Source of the DNA: Parcubacteria group bacterium Greene0714_7
Lineage (GTDB): Bacteria; Patescibacteria; Paceibacteria; UBA9973; UBA2103
Direction of reading: 5' to 3'
NCBI GenBank assembly: GCA_007378985.1
Contig: VMHB01000003.1
Span: 62,001-126,000, forward strand
Length of the DNA: 64,000 nucleotides
The position numbers and the translations under genes were made by a program. The notes beneath the pieces were generated by a model. That model searched no databases and was not told the origin of the DNA. It worked only from the letters and a program-made list of their open reading frames with translations. Positions 33,477 through 41,766 of the stretch are shown here, one piece after another. Each line of letters starts with the position of its first letter. Position 1 is the first letter of the stretch.

Positions 33477-33797
33477 ATGAATTGGTTGAATTCACAGTCT
33501 AAAATCCGTGTCACTGAATTGGCAGTAAGTCTGCCCGTGGCTTTTATCGAAGAAGGTAATACCGTAATTGCCTATACGCCCTCTTTAGATCTTTCAACGT
33601 GTGGTCAAAATAAAACAGAAGCTAAGAAAATGTTTGAAGAAGCAGTTCAAATATTTTTTGATGACTTAGTAGAAAGTGATACTGTTGACGAAGTATTGAG
33701 TGGGTTGGGTTGGAAAAAAGACCTTAAGCAAGCTTCGTGGGTACCGCCTGTAGTCTCTCAAGAATCAATCGGAGTTAAAGTTCCTGCGTTAGCTTAA
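33477..33797 (+). CDS. hicB: HicB-like antitoxin
   Basis: A 106-aa protein with the partial RNase-H-like HicB fold: LPVAFIEEGNTVIAYTPSLDLSTCGQNKTEAKKMFEEAVQIF. It is followed 8 nt later by a HicA-like gene, so antitoxin-first order. TACAAT ends 8 nt before the ATG. The C-terminal DNA-binding part is short and basic. Confidence 0.75.
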   Translation: MNWLNSQSKIRVTELAVSLPVAFIEEGNTVIAYTPSLDLSTCGQNKTEAKKMFEEAVQIFFDDLVESDTVDEVLSGLGWKKDLKQASWVPPVVSQESIGVKVPALA

Positions 33798-33805
33798 AAT
33801 CCTCC

Positions 33806-34036
33806 ATGAAGGAGGTTGGAAACATAGATTGGAGGAGATTCGAAAGATTTCTCATTGCTGAGGGGTGCGTATTCAAAGGTAAGGTAGGTAGTCATAATAA
33901 ATACAAGAAGATTGGTCTCACTAGACCAATAATTGTTCCTCGCTATAAATCTCTCCCTGATTTCATCATATCCAATAATCTAAGAACCTTAGGTGTTTCA
34001 AAAGAGTATTTCATAGAGAAGATAAGGAATCTCTAG
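33806..34036 (+). CDS. hicA: HicA-like mRNA interferase toxin
   Basis: A 76-aa dsRBD-like protein with DWRRFERFLIAEGCVFKGKVGSHNKYKK; the His in GSHNKY is the expected catalytic residue. Slightly longer than typical HicA (about 60). Paired with HicB upstream as a type II toxin-antitoxin module in the accessory zone. Confidence 0.75.
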   Translation: MKEVGNIDWRRFERFLIAEGCVFKGKVGSHNKYKKIGLTRPIIVPRYKSLPDFIISNNLRTLGVSKEYFIEKIRNL

Positions 34037-34088
34037 GGTCCTAATAGAATAAATATCGCACCCCTTTCCTAAGTGCTAAAATAGACCC

Positions 34089-34484
34089 ATGTCCTCAAGA
34101 AACCAACTCCTCCCTGCACTACTCATCCTAGCTTTTATTTTTGTGGGGATTTTTGCGCCACTTGCCATGGTAGGAATGAGTCATCACGGCATGGGCAGTA
34201 TGGGGGATTGTCCGTTTATGCCAGGAGAAGCAGTGCTTTGTGAAATGAATATTTTCGCTCACCTTAATTCGTGGCAGGCACTGTTTGCGACGCTCACTCC
34301 CGAGCTATTTACTTTTGGAATCGCTCTTTTTGCAACTCTTCTTGCATTCGCATTGTTCCGTCATCTTTTTGATCCACCAAACATTTCCAAACGGCATCTT
34401 TCTTTTTTACATAGAAGAGGTGAATACGCTCCTTTATCTGCAGTACTTTTTCTTGGAAACTCCATAAGTCCACGTGCGCCATAG
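34089..34484 (+). CDS. hypothetical membrane protein, 131 aa
   Basis: Signal/helix at 7-30 (LLPALLILAFIFVGIFAPLAM), a Met/His/Gly stretch (GMSHHGMGSMGDCPFMPGE) that could bind metal, and a second helix around 70-90 (FTFGIALFATLLAFALF). TAAAAT ends 6 nt before ATG. Next gene is a DUF305 protein that is also Met/His-rich, hinting at a shared metal-related role; this is inference only. Confidence 0.6.
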   Translation: MSSRNQLLPALLILAFIFVGIFAPLAMVGMSHHGMGSMGDCPFMPGEAVLCEMNIFAHLNSWQALFATLTPELFTFGIALFATLLAFALFRHLFDPPNISKRHLSFLHRRGEYAPLSAVLFLGNSISPRAP

Positions 34485-34524
34485 GTACTTTTTTGTTTTG
34501 CATTATTTACACTCATAAAAAACT

Positions 34525-34917
34525 ATGGAAACAAAAAATAACACACTCATTATCGGACTCCTCACTCTCATTCTCGGTCTCGTTATTGGCTACTTTGCTG
34601 GCACGAGCTCGTATCGTCCTTTTGGAATGATGGGAGGTAACTACTCTCAGACGAGAGATATAGACAGCTACAATGGCATGCACGGCGCTATGAACGGCAT
34701 GATGATGGGCCTTGAAGGAAAGACAGGAGACGAACTTGATAGAGCATTTCTTGACGGCATGATCATTCACCATGAAGGGGCTGTTGAGATGGCACAAACC
34801 CTTCTTAAGGGTACAAAGCGCCCAGAGCTCATCAAGCTCGGTAATGACATCATTACTGCCCAAACAGGGGAGATACAGATGATGAAAGATTGGCGCACGA
34901 GCTGGTTCAACCAATAA
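34525..34917 (+). CDS. DUF305 domain protein
   Basis: N-terminal membrane anchor (TLIIGLLTLILGLVIGYFAG), a Met-rich linker, and the DUF305 core LDRAFLDGMIIHHEGAVEMA with the HHxxAxxM motif, ending QTGEIQMMKDWRTSWF. DUF305 is a ferritin-like four-helix fold often near copper genes. 130 aa; followed by a clear terminator. Confidence 0.9.
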   Translation: METKNNTLIIGLLTLILGLVIGYFAGTSSYRPFGMMGGNYSQTRDIDSYNGMHGAMNGMMMGLEGKTGDELDRAFLDGMIIHHEGAVEMAQTLLKGTKRPELIKLGNDIITAQTGEIQMMKDWRTSWFNQ

Positions 34918-34936
34918 GAAAGACTTAGATTATTAG

Positions 34937-34968
34937 AACAAAACACACCCCGAGGGGTGTGTTTTGTT
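34937..34968 (+). terminator. intrinsic terminator after DUF305 gene
   Basis: AACAAAACACACCCC and its complement GGGGTGTGTTTTGTT, nearly perfect palindrome with T-rich right arm; usable from both strands. Confidence 0.85.
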
Positions 34969-34985
34969 ATGTAGGGTAACTATTT

Positions 34986-35165
34986 TTACCAGTCCAATTC
35001 AGCATCACTGTCGCCATCACTGTCACCCTCATCGAGTAGCATTTCTGTAAGTCTTTCTTCATTTCGCTTAGCACGCTCAGCGTCGGTCATTCCACCAAAA
35101 GGCCTTCCTCCTTCGGGCTCTCGTTGAAGTCTTGCAAGAATAGTTTTGTCTGATTCGTGTGGCAT
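34986..35165 (-). CDS. small acidic hypothetical protein, 59 aa
   Basis: Start taken at MPHESDKTIL (35165); an earlier in-frame ATG at 35183 adds six residues. Charged throughout, with basic middle (MTDAERAKRNEERL) and very acidic end (DEGDSDGDSDAELDW). No family recognised. Isolated on minus between plus genes. Confidence 0.5.
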   Translation of the reverse strand: MPHESDKTILARLQREPEGGRPFGGMTDAERAKRNEERLTEMLLDEGDSDGDSDAELDW

Positions 35166-35255
35166 CAGGGGCAGTATACACATTCACGCTCCGAGCTCAA
35201 CAGAGCAAGTAGTGACTCAGAGCAACCTTGCTCAGGTAACCTAGGTTAGATAGAC

Positions 35256-35564
35256 ATGACTAAAAACCCAATTCTCAATGCGCTTAGCGCCGTGCTCTAC
35301 ATATGCATAGTTGCATCGATTATGTTCTTCGGCTCCTCATTAGGAGTCCCAACGGAAGACACTCTATTAATGCCTATCACAATGTTATGTCTATTCTCAC
35401 TTTCCGTTGCAGTAATGGCATTTGTGTTTTTCTATCAGCCGGTGCTCATGTATATGGAAGGTGAGAAAGCCAGAGGAGTAAATCTCGCCCTACAAACCGT
35501 AGGAGCCTTCGCAGTTATTACGGCGATTCTCTTTGCATGTCTGTTTCTATCCAGATTCTTCTAA
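35256..35564 (+). CDS. hypothetical membrane protein, 102 aa
   Basis: Three predicted helices (8-28, 38-60, 79-101) connected by short loops, with YMEGEKARG before the last. Sequence gives no function. Composition and clear topology support a real gene. Confidence 0.65.
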   Translation: MTKNPILNALSAVLYICIVASIMFFGSSLGVPTEDTLLMPITMLCLFSLSVAVMAFVFFYQPVLMYMEGEKARGVNLALQTVGAFAVITAILFACLFLSRFF

Positions 35565-35605
35565 GAGTTCTGTCTTATTAGAAGGTAGAGGAGTAGAATG
35601 TTTCT

Positions 35606-35737
35606 ATGTCAGAGCTTCCGCCTCCAGTATTCGCTCCCTTTGTTGAAGCACTAGATGAACTTCGTACATCCATAACATGGAAGAGTGTATTGAAGAGTTT
35701 TCTAAATTGGAAACCTAAAAAGGTAGGTAAGTTATGA
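35606..35737 (+). CDS. small hypothetical protein, 43 aa, coupled to PAP2 gene
   Basis: MSELPPPVFAPFVEALDELR then a Trp/Lys-rich end (LKSFLNWKPKKVGKL). Its stop overlaps the start of the next gene (ATGA at 35734-35737), which supports translation. No family known. Confidence 0.5.
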   Translation: MSELPPPVFAPFVEALDELRTSITWKSVLKSFLNWKPKKVGKL

Positions 35738-36264
35738 ACCTTGATACAAAACTATTTTTTAAATTGAACAGCTTTGCCCATAAGAGCAAACGCGGTGATT
35801 TTTTAATACTGTTTTTTGGCTCGTACATCGCATACCCACTTGCTGTAGCATTTCCTTTGTATCTCTTCCTTGTACAAACTCCGATGAGAGAGGGGATTAT
35901 CCTTTCTGTTTCGGCGCTCGTTGCAGGATTGATTGCTCGACTTATTTTTGGAAGTTCAATCAGATTTTTTCATCCCGTACCTCGACCACCGGTGACACAT
36001 GCATTGAAACCGCTCATTAATCTGAAGTCACCCTCGTTTCCTTCCGGACACGCACTCTTTTTCTTCGCACTTTCAACCTTTGTTCTTTTCTTTTACCCCT
36101 TACTTGGAGTTATATTTCTTCTCATCACTCTAGGTATTGCCACTGCGCGAGTTATGGCAGGTGTGCACTATCCATCGGACATGCTTGCAGGGTGCCTTAT
36201 TGGGGTTGTGAGCGCGTATCTCAGCTATGTGTATGTTCTACCTCTGCTTGTTCAGTTATTCTAA
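35734..36264 (+). CDS. PAP2-family membrane phosphatase
   Basis: A 176-aa integral membrane phosphatase. The three acid phosphatase motifs are visible: HPVPRPP (KxxxxxxRP variant), PSFPSGHALFF, and ARVMAGVHYPSDMLAG. Undecaprenyl-pyrophosphate or phosphatidate are usual substrates; UppP-like lipid carrier recycling would fit the wall genes here but is not shown. Confidence 0.9.
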   Translation: MNLDTKLFFKLNSFAHKSKRGDFLILFFGSYIAYPLAVAFPLYLFLVQTPMREGIILSVSALVAGLIARLIFGSSIRFFHPVPRPPVTHALKPLINLKSPSFPSGHALFFFALSTFVLFFYPLLGVIFLLITLGIATARVMAGVHYPSDMLAGCLIGVVSAYLSYVYVLPLLVQLF

Positions 36265-36309
36265 CGGCATTATTGACACATCTATAAAAACGATACATAC
36301 TATAAAGGC

Positions 36310-36443
36310 ATGAATTGGCATACATCAATGACAGTTTTGAGTTCAGCAAAGCGAAGCCTCCTTTGAGGTTGTTCGCGGATTTTTAAATTTCAAAAATAAA
36401 GATTCTGGAGCAGCCTCGAAGGGGGCTGTTTTTCTTTTACTGG
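36310..36443 (+). ncRNA. candidate small RNA or leader with two hairpins
   Basis: TTGACA (about 36275) and a TACTAT/TATAAA box precede it. Hairpin GCGAA-CCTC/GAGG-TTCGC (36351-36376) is followed by a T run, then a second stem CAGCC/GGCTG (36411-36428) with TTTTTCTTTT, a good terminator ahead of 36469. No known RNA family recognised; it may instead attenuate the downstream gene. Confidence 0.35.
36411..36438 (+). terminator. intrinsic terminator before 36469
   Basis: CAGCC/GGCTG stem followed by TTTTTCTTTT. Confidence 0.65.
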
Positions 36444-36468
36444 AATCTAGACAATCAACATCATAAAA

Positions 36469-37440
36469 ATGGTAAAACATATGAGAAATGGACACGAAAA
36501 TAAACCTATGAATATTGCAGGAGAAACTCGAGAACCTGAAGTCAGAGAGCGTGTGCTCGAAGCACTTCGTACATTTGGTGAAAAAACACTCCGCTATTCT
36601 GGCGAGAAAGCTGGACCTTCTATTCTTATTATCGGCGGTACTCATGGAAATGAAGTTCTTGGTGTTCTTGTTGCAGATCTTCTCCGTGAAAGCTTGGAGA
36701 CTGGAGCATTGATGCTCAAATCTGGAGAAGTACAGCTCACTCTTGGTAATACGCGAGCTGAAGCTGACCTGCGGACAGCCTCAGGAGGAGTTGATTTGAA
36801 CAGAATTTTTCTGCCATCAGTTATCTCAGGTAAGGAAGATAAAGGGTGGGAAGGTCGTCGTGTACAAAAAATTACCGAGGCTATTCGCTCGTCGGACATC
36901 GTTATTGATCTCCATTCAACCAATAGACCGTCGCCAGCGTTTGTTTGCGCCCTAGGAGATGAGGAGCACAGTTCTGTCTACAAATGGCTTCCACGAGAGT
37001 CTGTGGTGCTTGACCCTGAAAGAATAGTTTCAGGTGGAGGTGGTTCTATTGATGAAGTAGCAGATGATTTTGGGAAAGTTGGTATTTGCTACGAATCAGG
37101 ACAGGCAACTGATATGCGGAACATCGTTCCTGTATTTGAAGCCATTCGCGCCATCATGATTGAGAGAGGGATGGTAGATGGTGTGTTGCCAGAACTTCCA
37201 ACACCGAGCTCTGAATACACAGTGGTGACATCAATTCCGTATGACGCTAGTCGACCATTTGTATTTGCGGAAGGGAAGGATCAGGGATTCGCTCCTGTAG
37301 CAAAAGGTGAAATTATTGGGCATCAAGGAGGCATTCCTGTGCACTCACCATTGAACGGCATAATTCTTTTTCCAAAGAAACCAGAGCATCAAGAAAGTGC
37401 AGGGTTAGTGTGTTACCTCGCCTCTCGAGAAGAAGCATAA
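36469..37440 (+). CDS. succinylglutamate desuccinylase/aspartoacylase family protein
   Basis: Zinc carboxypeptidase-like amidohydrolase, 323 aa. Metal motif IGGTHGNEVLGV (His and Glu), DLNRIFLP with the Asn-Arg substrate pair, third ligand in IDLHSTNRPSP, and the catalytic Glu probably in GICYESGQ. The C-terminal beta domain ends FPKKPEHQESAGLVCYL. AstE, aspartoacylase and peptide-cleaving relatives cannot be told apart. The first residues (MVKHMRNGHENKP) may be extra; an internal Met at about 36508 is possible. Confidence 0.85.
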   Translation: MVKHMRNGHENKPMNIAGETREPEVRERVLEALRTFGEKTLRYSGEKAGPSILIIGGTHGNEVLGVLVADLLRESLETGALMLKSGEVQLTLGNTRAEADLRTASGGVDLNRIFLPSVISGKEDKGWEGRRVQKITEAIRSSDIVIDLHSTNRPSPAFVCALGDEEHSSVYKWLPRESVVLDPERIVSGGGGSIDEVADDFGKVGICYESGQATDMRNIVPVFEAIRAIMIERGMVDGVLPELPTPSSEYTVVTSIPYDASRPFVFAEGKDQGFAPVAKGEIIGHQGGIPVHSPLNGIILFPKKPEHQESAGLVCYLASREEA

Positions 37441-37462
37441 GCATAGATCTACTTATTGTTAT

Positions 37463-37606
37463 TGTGTTGGATTTACGAAACCCAACACACTCACAAGATA
37501 AAGGACCCTATGGCAGACATCGTATGTCTGCCATTAACCTCTGGAAAATATGAACGACCTCGTAGGTCGCTCATATTCATGTTATGCCCACATATCGGGG
37601 TCTTTT
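37463..37606 (+). ncRNA. candidate structured RNA with three consecutive hairpins
   Basis: Hairpins TGTTGG/CCAACA (37465-37487), ATGGCAGACAT/ATGTCTGCCAT (37510-37534) and ATATGA-CGACCT/AGGTCG-TCATAT (37548-37576); the last two have CGT-type loops. GACCC (37504-37508) can pair with GGGTC (37598-37602), closing the last two hairpins, and is followed by TTTT. No gene explains this stretch. Confidence 0.35.
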
Positions 37607-37794
37607 CGTCGGTTTCTTCTGTGTTTAATTCTTTTAGCTTTGAGTGACAACATTTCATGCTGAACCTCTGCCCATTTTTTGGTTGCGGTAATGATATCTC
37701 TTGTGCCCGAAGCAACTCTTTGAAAGGTTTGTCCTCGAAATCTATCAGCTGAAGTTATGCGATGTTTTTTGTGTACGCCAATTTCGTGTGACAT
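37582..37794 (-). CDS. small basic protein downstream of yqeY
   Basis: Start chosen at MSHEIGVHKK (37794), 13 nt after the yqeY stop; 70 aa. Strongly basic C terminus (SLKAKRIKHRRNRRKDPD). The usual partner of yqeY is rpsU (ribosomal protein bS21); this protein is basic and of similar size, but I do not see the S21 motif, so that identity is only a possibility. Confidence 0.5.
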   Translation of the reverse strand: MSHEIGVHKKHRITSADRFRGQTFQRVASGTRDIITATKKWAEVQHEMLSLKAKRIKHRRNRRKDPDMWA

Positions 37795-37807
37795 ACAATT
37801 TAGCGGA

Positions 37808-38260
37808 TCAATTGAACAGTGAATCAATGACGGCTTTCACATCCGTGCCGTCAGCCTTGCCTTGGAGGTCTTTCATTAAAGCTCCCATAAATTTACCCGC
37901 TTCTTTTTTGTCCGTGACACCCATTTCTGCTTTTTTAGCCTCAGCAATCTTTCGAATATCGTCTTGGCTCATCATGGCAGGAAGATAGGCTTCGAGCATG
38001 ACGCGCTCAGCTTCTTCTTTTTGTGCCAACTCAGGGCGGTTGCCTTTGGTGAATTGCTCGAAGGCGTCTTTACGCTTCTTTACTTCTCGACGGATAACTG
38101 TGAGAACCTCTTGATCAGAAAGCTCTTCCGTCGGGAGGCGCTTCAAAGAGACGAGCTCGTTAGTGCATGAAGACATAAGTCCGCGAAGCACTTCAACCTT
38201 AAGGGCTTCTCGTGCCTTCATCGCGGTCACCATGTCAGATTTAATTTGTGTTTGTAGCAT
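37808..38260 (-). CDS. yqeY: GatB/YqeY domain protein
   Basis: A 150-aa helical protein related to the tRNA-binding tail of GatB. Signatures: KSDMVTAMKAREALKVEVLRG, IRREVKKRKDAFEQF, EEAERVMLEAYLPAMMSQDD and GKFMGALMKDLQGKADG. Precise role in the cell is unclear, probably tRNA-linked. Confidence 0.93.
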   Translation of the reverse strand: MLQTQIKSDMVTAMKAREALKVEVLRGLMSSCTNELVSLKRLPTEELSDQEVLTVIRREVKKRKDAFEQFTKGNRPELAQKEEAERVMLEAYLPAMMSQDDIRKIAEAKKAEMGVTDKKEAGKFMGALMKDLQGKADGTDVKAVIDSLFN

Positions 38261-38287
38261 ATGTTTATTTTACCTCAGAATATCTCT

Positions 38288-38464
38288 TTATCTAAAATCA
38301 ATTTCGAAAAATTTTGCGAGATCTCCGAGTCGGCTTAATCTATCTAACTCGCTTACATAGTCTAGGCTTCCCACGGCTCCTTCATTTTCAGCCTGTCGTA
38401 ATGACGCTAGTGCGTTTTCAAATGACTCCCAAAGGGTATCAGGGATAAGGCGTTCGATATTCAT
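38288..38464 (-). CDS. small hypothetical protein, 58 aa
   Basis: Start MNIERLIPDT at 38464. Helical, acidic (WESFENALASLRQAENEGAV). It starts opposite rmuC, sharing the 40-nt divergent promoter region. Unrecognised. Confidence 0.45.
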   Translation of the reverse strand: MNIERLIPDTLWESFENALASLRQAENEGAVGSLDYVSELDRLSRLGDLAKFFEIDFR

Positions 38465-38490
38465 AAAATGAGCATACATTGGCACTCTGT

Positions 38491-38496
38491 TATAAT
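38491..38496 (+). promoter_or_regulatory. -10 box of rmuC
   Basis: TATAAT ending 7 nt before ATG 38504; leaderless layout. Confidence 0.55.
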
Positions 38497-38503
38497 CAAC
38501 GGG

Positions 38504-39556
38504 ATGGAAATTCTACTTATCGTTTTGGTGCTAGCGCTTCTACTGCTCAACGCAGGAGCGGTTGTTTTTTTCCTTTCTAGAAAAAAGGACACCGGACAAG
38601 GGGAGGGGGTTACTATGATAAATCAGCGTATTGCCGAACTTTCTCGAACACTGGATGAGCGACTCGACAAGACATCGGAGAATTTGATGCGCTCAACCCA
38701 AGCTCAGTCTACTGAGGCGAATCGCATTATTCGTGATGTGACAGAGCGTCTTACGAAGCTCGATGAAACTAACAGGCAAGTAGTTTCGTTTGCGGATCAG
38801 TTGCAAAACTTGCAGGACATTCTGAAGAATCCTAAACAGCGAGGAATATTAGGTGAGTATTATTTGGAAACATTGCTCAAGAATGTTCTTCCACCAGGGC
38901 AGTATCAAATGCAGTACGCGTTTGCTAATGGTGAGATAGTGGATGCGGCGGTGTTTGTGAAAGACAAAGTCATTCCTATTGATTCAAAATTCTCACTTGA
39001 AAACTATAATCGTCTTACGGAGGCTACTGACCCATCAGAGAAATTACGATTGGAAAAACTGTTTGTGAACGACTTAAAGCTTCGTATTCAAGAAACTGCA
39101 AAATACATTCGCCCAAGCGAAGGCACTATGGATTTTGCGTTCATGTTTATTCCCCATGAAGCTATTTATTACGATTTGCTCATCAACAAAATTGGCGCTG
39201 TAACAGAAGACACGGAAAACCTCATTCAGCGCGCGGCAGGGAGATATAAGGTCATCATAGTTTCACCTACCTCATTCCTTGCATACCTTCAGACGGTTTT
39301 GCAGGGGCTCCGTGCTATGCAAATAGAGGAACAAGCAAAAGATATTGTTCAACGGGTAGGGGAGCTTGGTAAGCACTTAAAAACCTTTGAGGAATACCAT
39401 GCGAAACTTGGAAACGCACTCGGCACCGTGGTGAACCATTTCAATAACTCAGGTAAGGAATTTAAAAAGATTGATAAGGATGTAATGCGCATTACTGGTG
39501 ATGCCCCAGGGATTGCAATGCCTGTTATTGACGCACCTACCCGAGATGAAGATTAA
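38504..39556 (+). CDS. rmuC: DNA recombination protein RmuC
   Basis: N-terminal membrane helix (ILLIVLVLALLLLNAGAVVFFL), a coiled coil (RTLDERLDKTSENLM to QLQNLQDIL), and the PD-(D/E)XK-like RmuC core: KQRGILGEYYLETLLKNVLP, VIPIDSKFSLENY and FMFIPHEAIYYDLL. Implicated in limiting sequence inversions at repeats, which is notable given the many inverted repeats here. Start ATG 38504, 7 nt after TATAAT; 350 aa. Confidence 0.92.
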   Translation: MEILLIVLVLALLLLNAGAVVFFLSRKKDTGQGEGVTMINQRIAELSRTLDERLDKTSENLMRSTQAQSTEANRIIRDVTERLTKLDETNRQVVSFADQLQNLQDILKNPKQRGILGEYYLETLLKNVLPPGQYQMQYAFANGEIVDAAVFVKDKVIPIDSKFSLENYNRLTEATDPSEKLRLEKLFVNDLKLRIQETAKYIRPSEGTMDFAFMFIPHEAIYYDLLINKIGAVTEDTENLIQRAAGRYKVIIVSPTSFLAYLQTVLQGLRAMQIEEQAKDIVQRVGELGKHLKTFEEYHAKLGNALGTVVNHFNNSGKEFKKIDKDVMRITGDAPGIAMPVIDAPTRDED

Positions 39557-39699
39557 TTGCTGTTACCGAATGCGTGTCTTTCAGGTACTATTGCGGTATC
39601 ACCCTATTAAATGCGCTGTTAAGACAGCGCTCCGCGAGGCGCGGATTTAACAGGGTCTAAGATTTTTTAAGCTTACTTCGTTCACTAACAAAATCTAAG
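39557..39699. repeat. family D element, gene-free, between rmuC and glmS
   Basis: Ends: left hairpin TACCG/CGGTA (39564-39598); right hairpin AGATTTT (39660-39666)/AAAATCT (39690-39696) with loop TTAAGCTTACTTCGTTCACTAAC-like. Inner arms CCCTATTAAATGCGC (39602) and GCGCGGATTTAACAGGG (to 39655) pair. The glmS ATG starts 3 nt after the right stem. Confidence 0.7.
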
Positions 39700-41520
39700 A
39701 TGTGCGGAATCTTTGCCTACACTGGCTCTAAAAAAGCGTCACCAATCCTTCTCGAAGGGCTCTCAATGCTTGAGTACCGAGGATATGATTCTGCAGGAAT
39801 ATACATGCCTGGCTTTGATGTGGTGAAAACCCCTGGCGCGGTTGCAGAGCTCACCAAAAGAATGACAAAAGACTATTCCGCGACTTCTGGGATAGCGCAT
39901 CTACGCTGGGCAACTCACGGAGCCCCAAATGAAGTCAATGCGCACCCACATGGCGACTGTGATGGAGATGTGTTTGTAATTCACAATGGCATTATTGAAA
40001 ACTTCCGTGAGTTAAAAGAAGAGCTTTTAGCGGGAGGCCACACTTTTAAATCAGAAACAGACACTGAAGTGATTGCGCACCTTATTGAAGGAGCTCTGAA
40101 AGACAAACTTAATTTTGAAGATGCCGTTATTGATACCCTGAAGAAACTTCGAGGCACTTATGGTCTTTTGATTTCCTATGCAAAAGATCCCGACACCATT
40201 ATTACTGCACGAATGGGTTCTCCTGTTGTTGTAGGTCTTGGAGACGGAGAGAATTTTATTGCCTCTGATGCAACGCCAATTTTGAAACACACGAAGCAAA
40301 TGATGTTTCTCTCTGATGGAGATGTGGCGATTATCACGCCTACAACGCACCGTGTGCGTACACTTTTAGAAACCGAGGTTGATCGCCCGTCTGAAACCAT
40401 TACTTGGGATGTTGGGGAGGCATCACGGGGCGGGTATCCGCATTTCATGTTGAAAGAGATGATGGAATCGCCTGAGGTTATAGAGAACGCACTTCGAGGC
40501 AGGCTTATTATGGAAGAAGGGAAGGCAAAACTTGGCGGACTAGAAGCAGTTGAAAAAGAGCTTCAAAATATCGACAGACTTATTATTGTTGGTTGTGGAA
40601 CCGCATACTACGCAGGACTCATTGGTGAGTATTTAATTGAATCCCTTGCTGGTGTTCCTGTTGAAGTGGAACTTGCTTCGGAATTTCGTTATAGAAAGCC
40701 AGTTATCAGACCAAACACCGCAGTCTTGGCAATCTCCCAGTCAGGCGAGACTCTCGATACACTTGAAGCTATCCGTGAAGCAAAGCGACACGGTGCACTT
40801 ACTCTTGGCATTGTGAATACCGTAGGCTCTACCATTGCGCGCGAGACGGATGCTGGAGTGTATAACCATGCAGGCCCTGAAATTGGCGTTGCTTCCACCA
40901 AGGCCCTTGTTTCTCAAGTAGTAATTCTTTCACTCGTTGCACTCTTCCTTGGCCGTACTCGCTCACTCTCTAAAGATGATGGCGTTGCATTGGCTAACGC
41001 ACTTAAAAGTTTGCCAGAGTTAGCAAAAAAAGTATTAGAGCAGTCTGAGGAGATTCGTAAAGTTGCTAATGTATATAAAGATTCACGAGATTTCCTTTTT
41101 ATTGGTCGCAAGTTTAGTTACCCTGCGGCACTTGAAGGTGCACTGAAACTTAAAGAAGTTTCGTATGTGCACGCGGAAGGATATGGAGCAGGGGAGATGA
41201 AGCACGGACCGCTTGCAATGATTGATGAGAAATTCCCAACAGTTGCCATTGTTCCTCAAGACTCAGTGTATGAGAAAACTGTTTCTAACATGATAGAGAT
41301 ACGCACCCGCAAGGGGTCTGTGATTGCTATTGCCACTGCTGGTGATGAGAAAATCAAAGAGGTCTCTGATCATGTTATATACATTCCCAAAGCATCTGAA
41401 GAACTTTCAGTAGTGCTTTCCATAATCGCACTCCAACTTTTCGCCTATCACTTCGCAGCGGACAAGGGACTCAATGTTGACCGCCCTCGTAATCTTGCGA
41501 AGTCAGTAACCGTAGAATAA
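39700..41520 (+). CDS. glmS: glutamine-fructose-6-phosphate aminotransferase (isomerizing)
   Basis: Makes glucosamine-6-phosphate, the entry to UDP-GlcNAc and peptidoglycan. The Ntn glutaminase begins MCGIFAYTGSKKAS with the nucleophile Cys2, then LRWATHGAPNEVNAHPH; two SIS domains follow (IIVGCGTAYYAGLIGEY, AISQSGETLDTLEA, and GRKFSYPAALEGALKLKEVS), ending RPRNLAKSVTVE. Complete at 606 aa. Its ATG directly follows a family D hairpin rather than a glmS ribozyme, which I do not see. Confidence 0.96.
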   Translation: MCGIFAYTGSKKASPILLEGLSMLEYRGYDSAGIYMPGFDVVKTPGAVAELTKRMTKDYSATSGIAHLRWATHGAPNEVNAHPHGDCDGDVFVIHNGIIENFRELKEELLAGGHTFKSETDTEVIAHLIEGALKDKLNFEDAVIDTLKKLRGTYGLLISYAKDPDTIITARMGSPVVVGLGDGENFIASDATPILKHTKQMMFLSDGDVAIITPTTHRVRTLLETEVDRPSETITWDVGEASRGGYPHFMLKEMMESPEVIENALRGRLIMEEGKAKLGGLEAVEKELQNIDRLIIVGCGTAYYAGLIGEYLIESLAGVPVEVELASEFRYRKPVIRPNTAVLAISQSGETLDTLEAIREAKRHGALTLGIVNTVGSTIARETDAGVYNHAGPEIGVASTKALVSQVVILSLVALFLGRTRSLSKDDGVALANALKSLPELAKKVLEQSEEIRKVANVYKDSRDFLFIGRKFSYPAALEGALKLKEVSYVHAEGYGAGEMKHGPLAMIDEKFPTVAIVPQDSVYEKTVSNMIEIRTRKGSVIAIATAGDEKIKEVSDHVIYIPKASEELSVVLSIIALQLFAYHFAADKGLNVDRPRNLAKSVTVE

Positions 41521-41641
41521 ATGGGAGGTCTTAGGTTTGAATATTCCCGAGCGAACAATAAGAGGGAGCTTTGTTTGCGTAGAATAGGTGTCAGCCTCTC
41601 CATCCCTTAAATCAAATAATCGGATAAAAGGCGAAAAAGAC

Positions 41642-41683
41642 CTGTATAGTATAATCTAACGATCGTTAGATTATACTATACAG
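41642..41683. repeat. family A palindrome, copy 2 (42 bp, perfect)
   Basis: CTGTATAGTATAATCTAACG and its complement around AT. Relative to copy 4, T to C on the left arm is matched by A to G on the right. The left flank (TTAAATCAAAT, about 41608) is shared with other copies. The 120 nt between glmS and this repeat holds nothing else clear. Confidence 0.92.
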
Positions 41684-41766
41684 ATACAAACATGAAGGAT
41701 GTGGCTTGGAGGATACTGAGTGAATGACGACAGAAAGCTTTGGTTACGGTACAGTGCTTTTTAACT

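Noticed and set aside
37491..37715. 74-aa minus-strand open frame
   Set aside because: It runs through the three hairpins and overlaps the more plausible basic protein at 37582-37794.
39600..39699. glmS ribozyme or riboswitch upstream of glmS
   Set aside because: The leader is a family D inverted repeat also found at other genes; no ribozyme core was recognised.
41521..41610. 29-codon frame directly behind glmS (MGGLRFEYSR...)
   Set aside because: Too short and without promoter or family support; part of it lies in the element flank.
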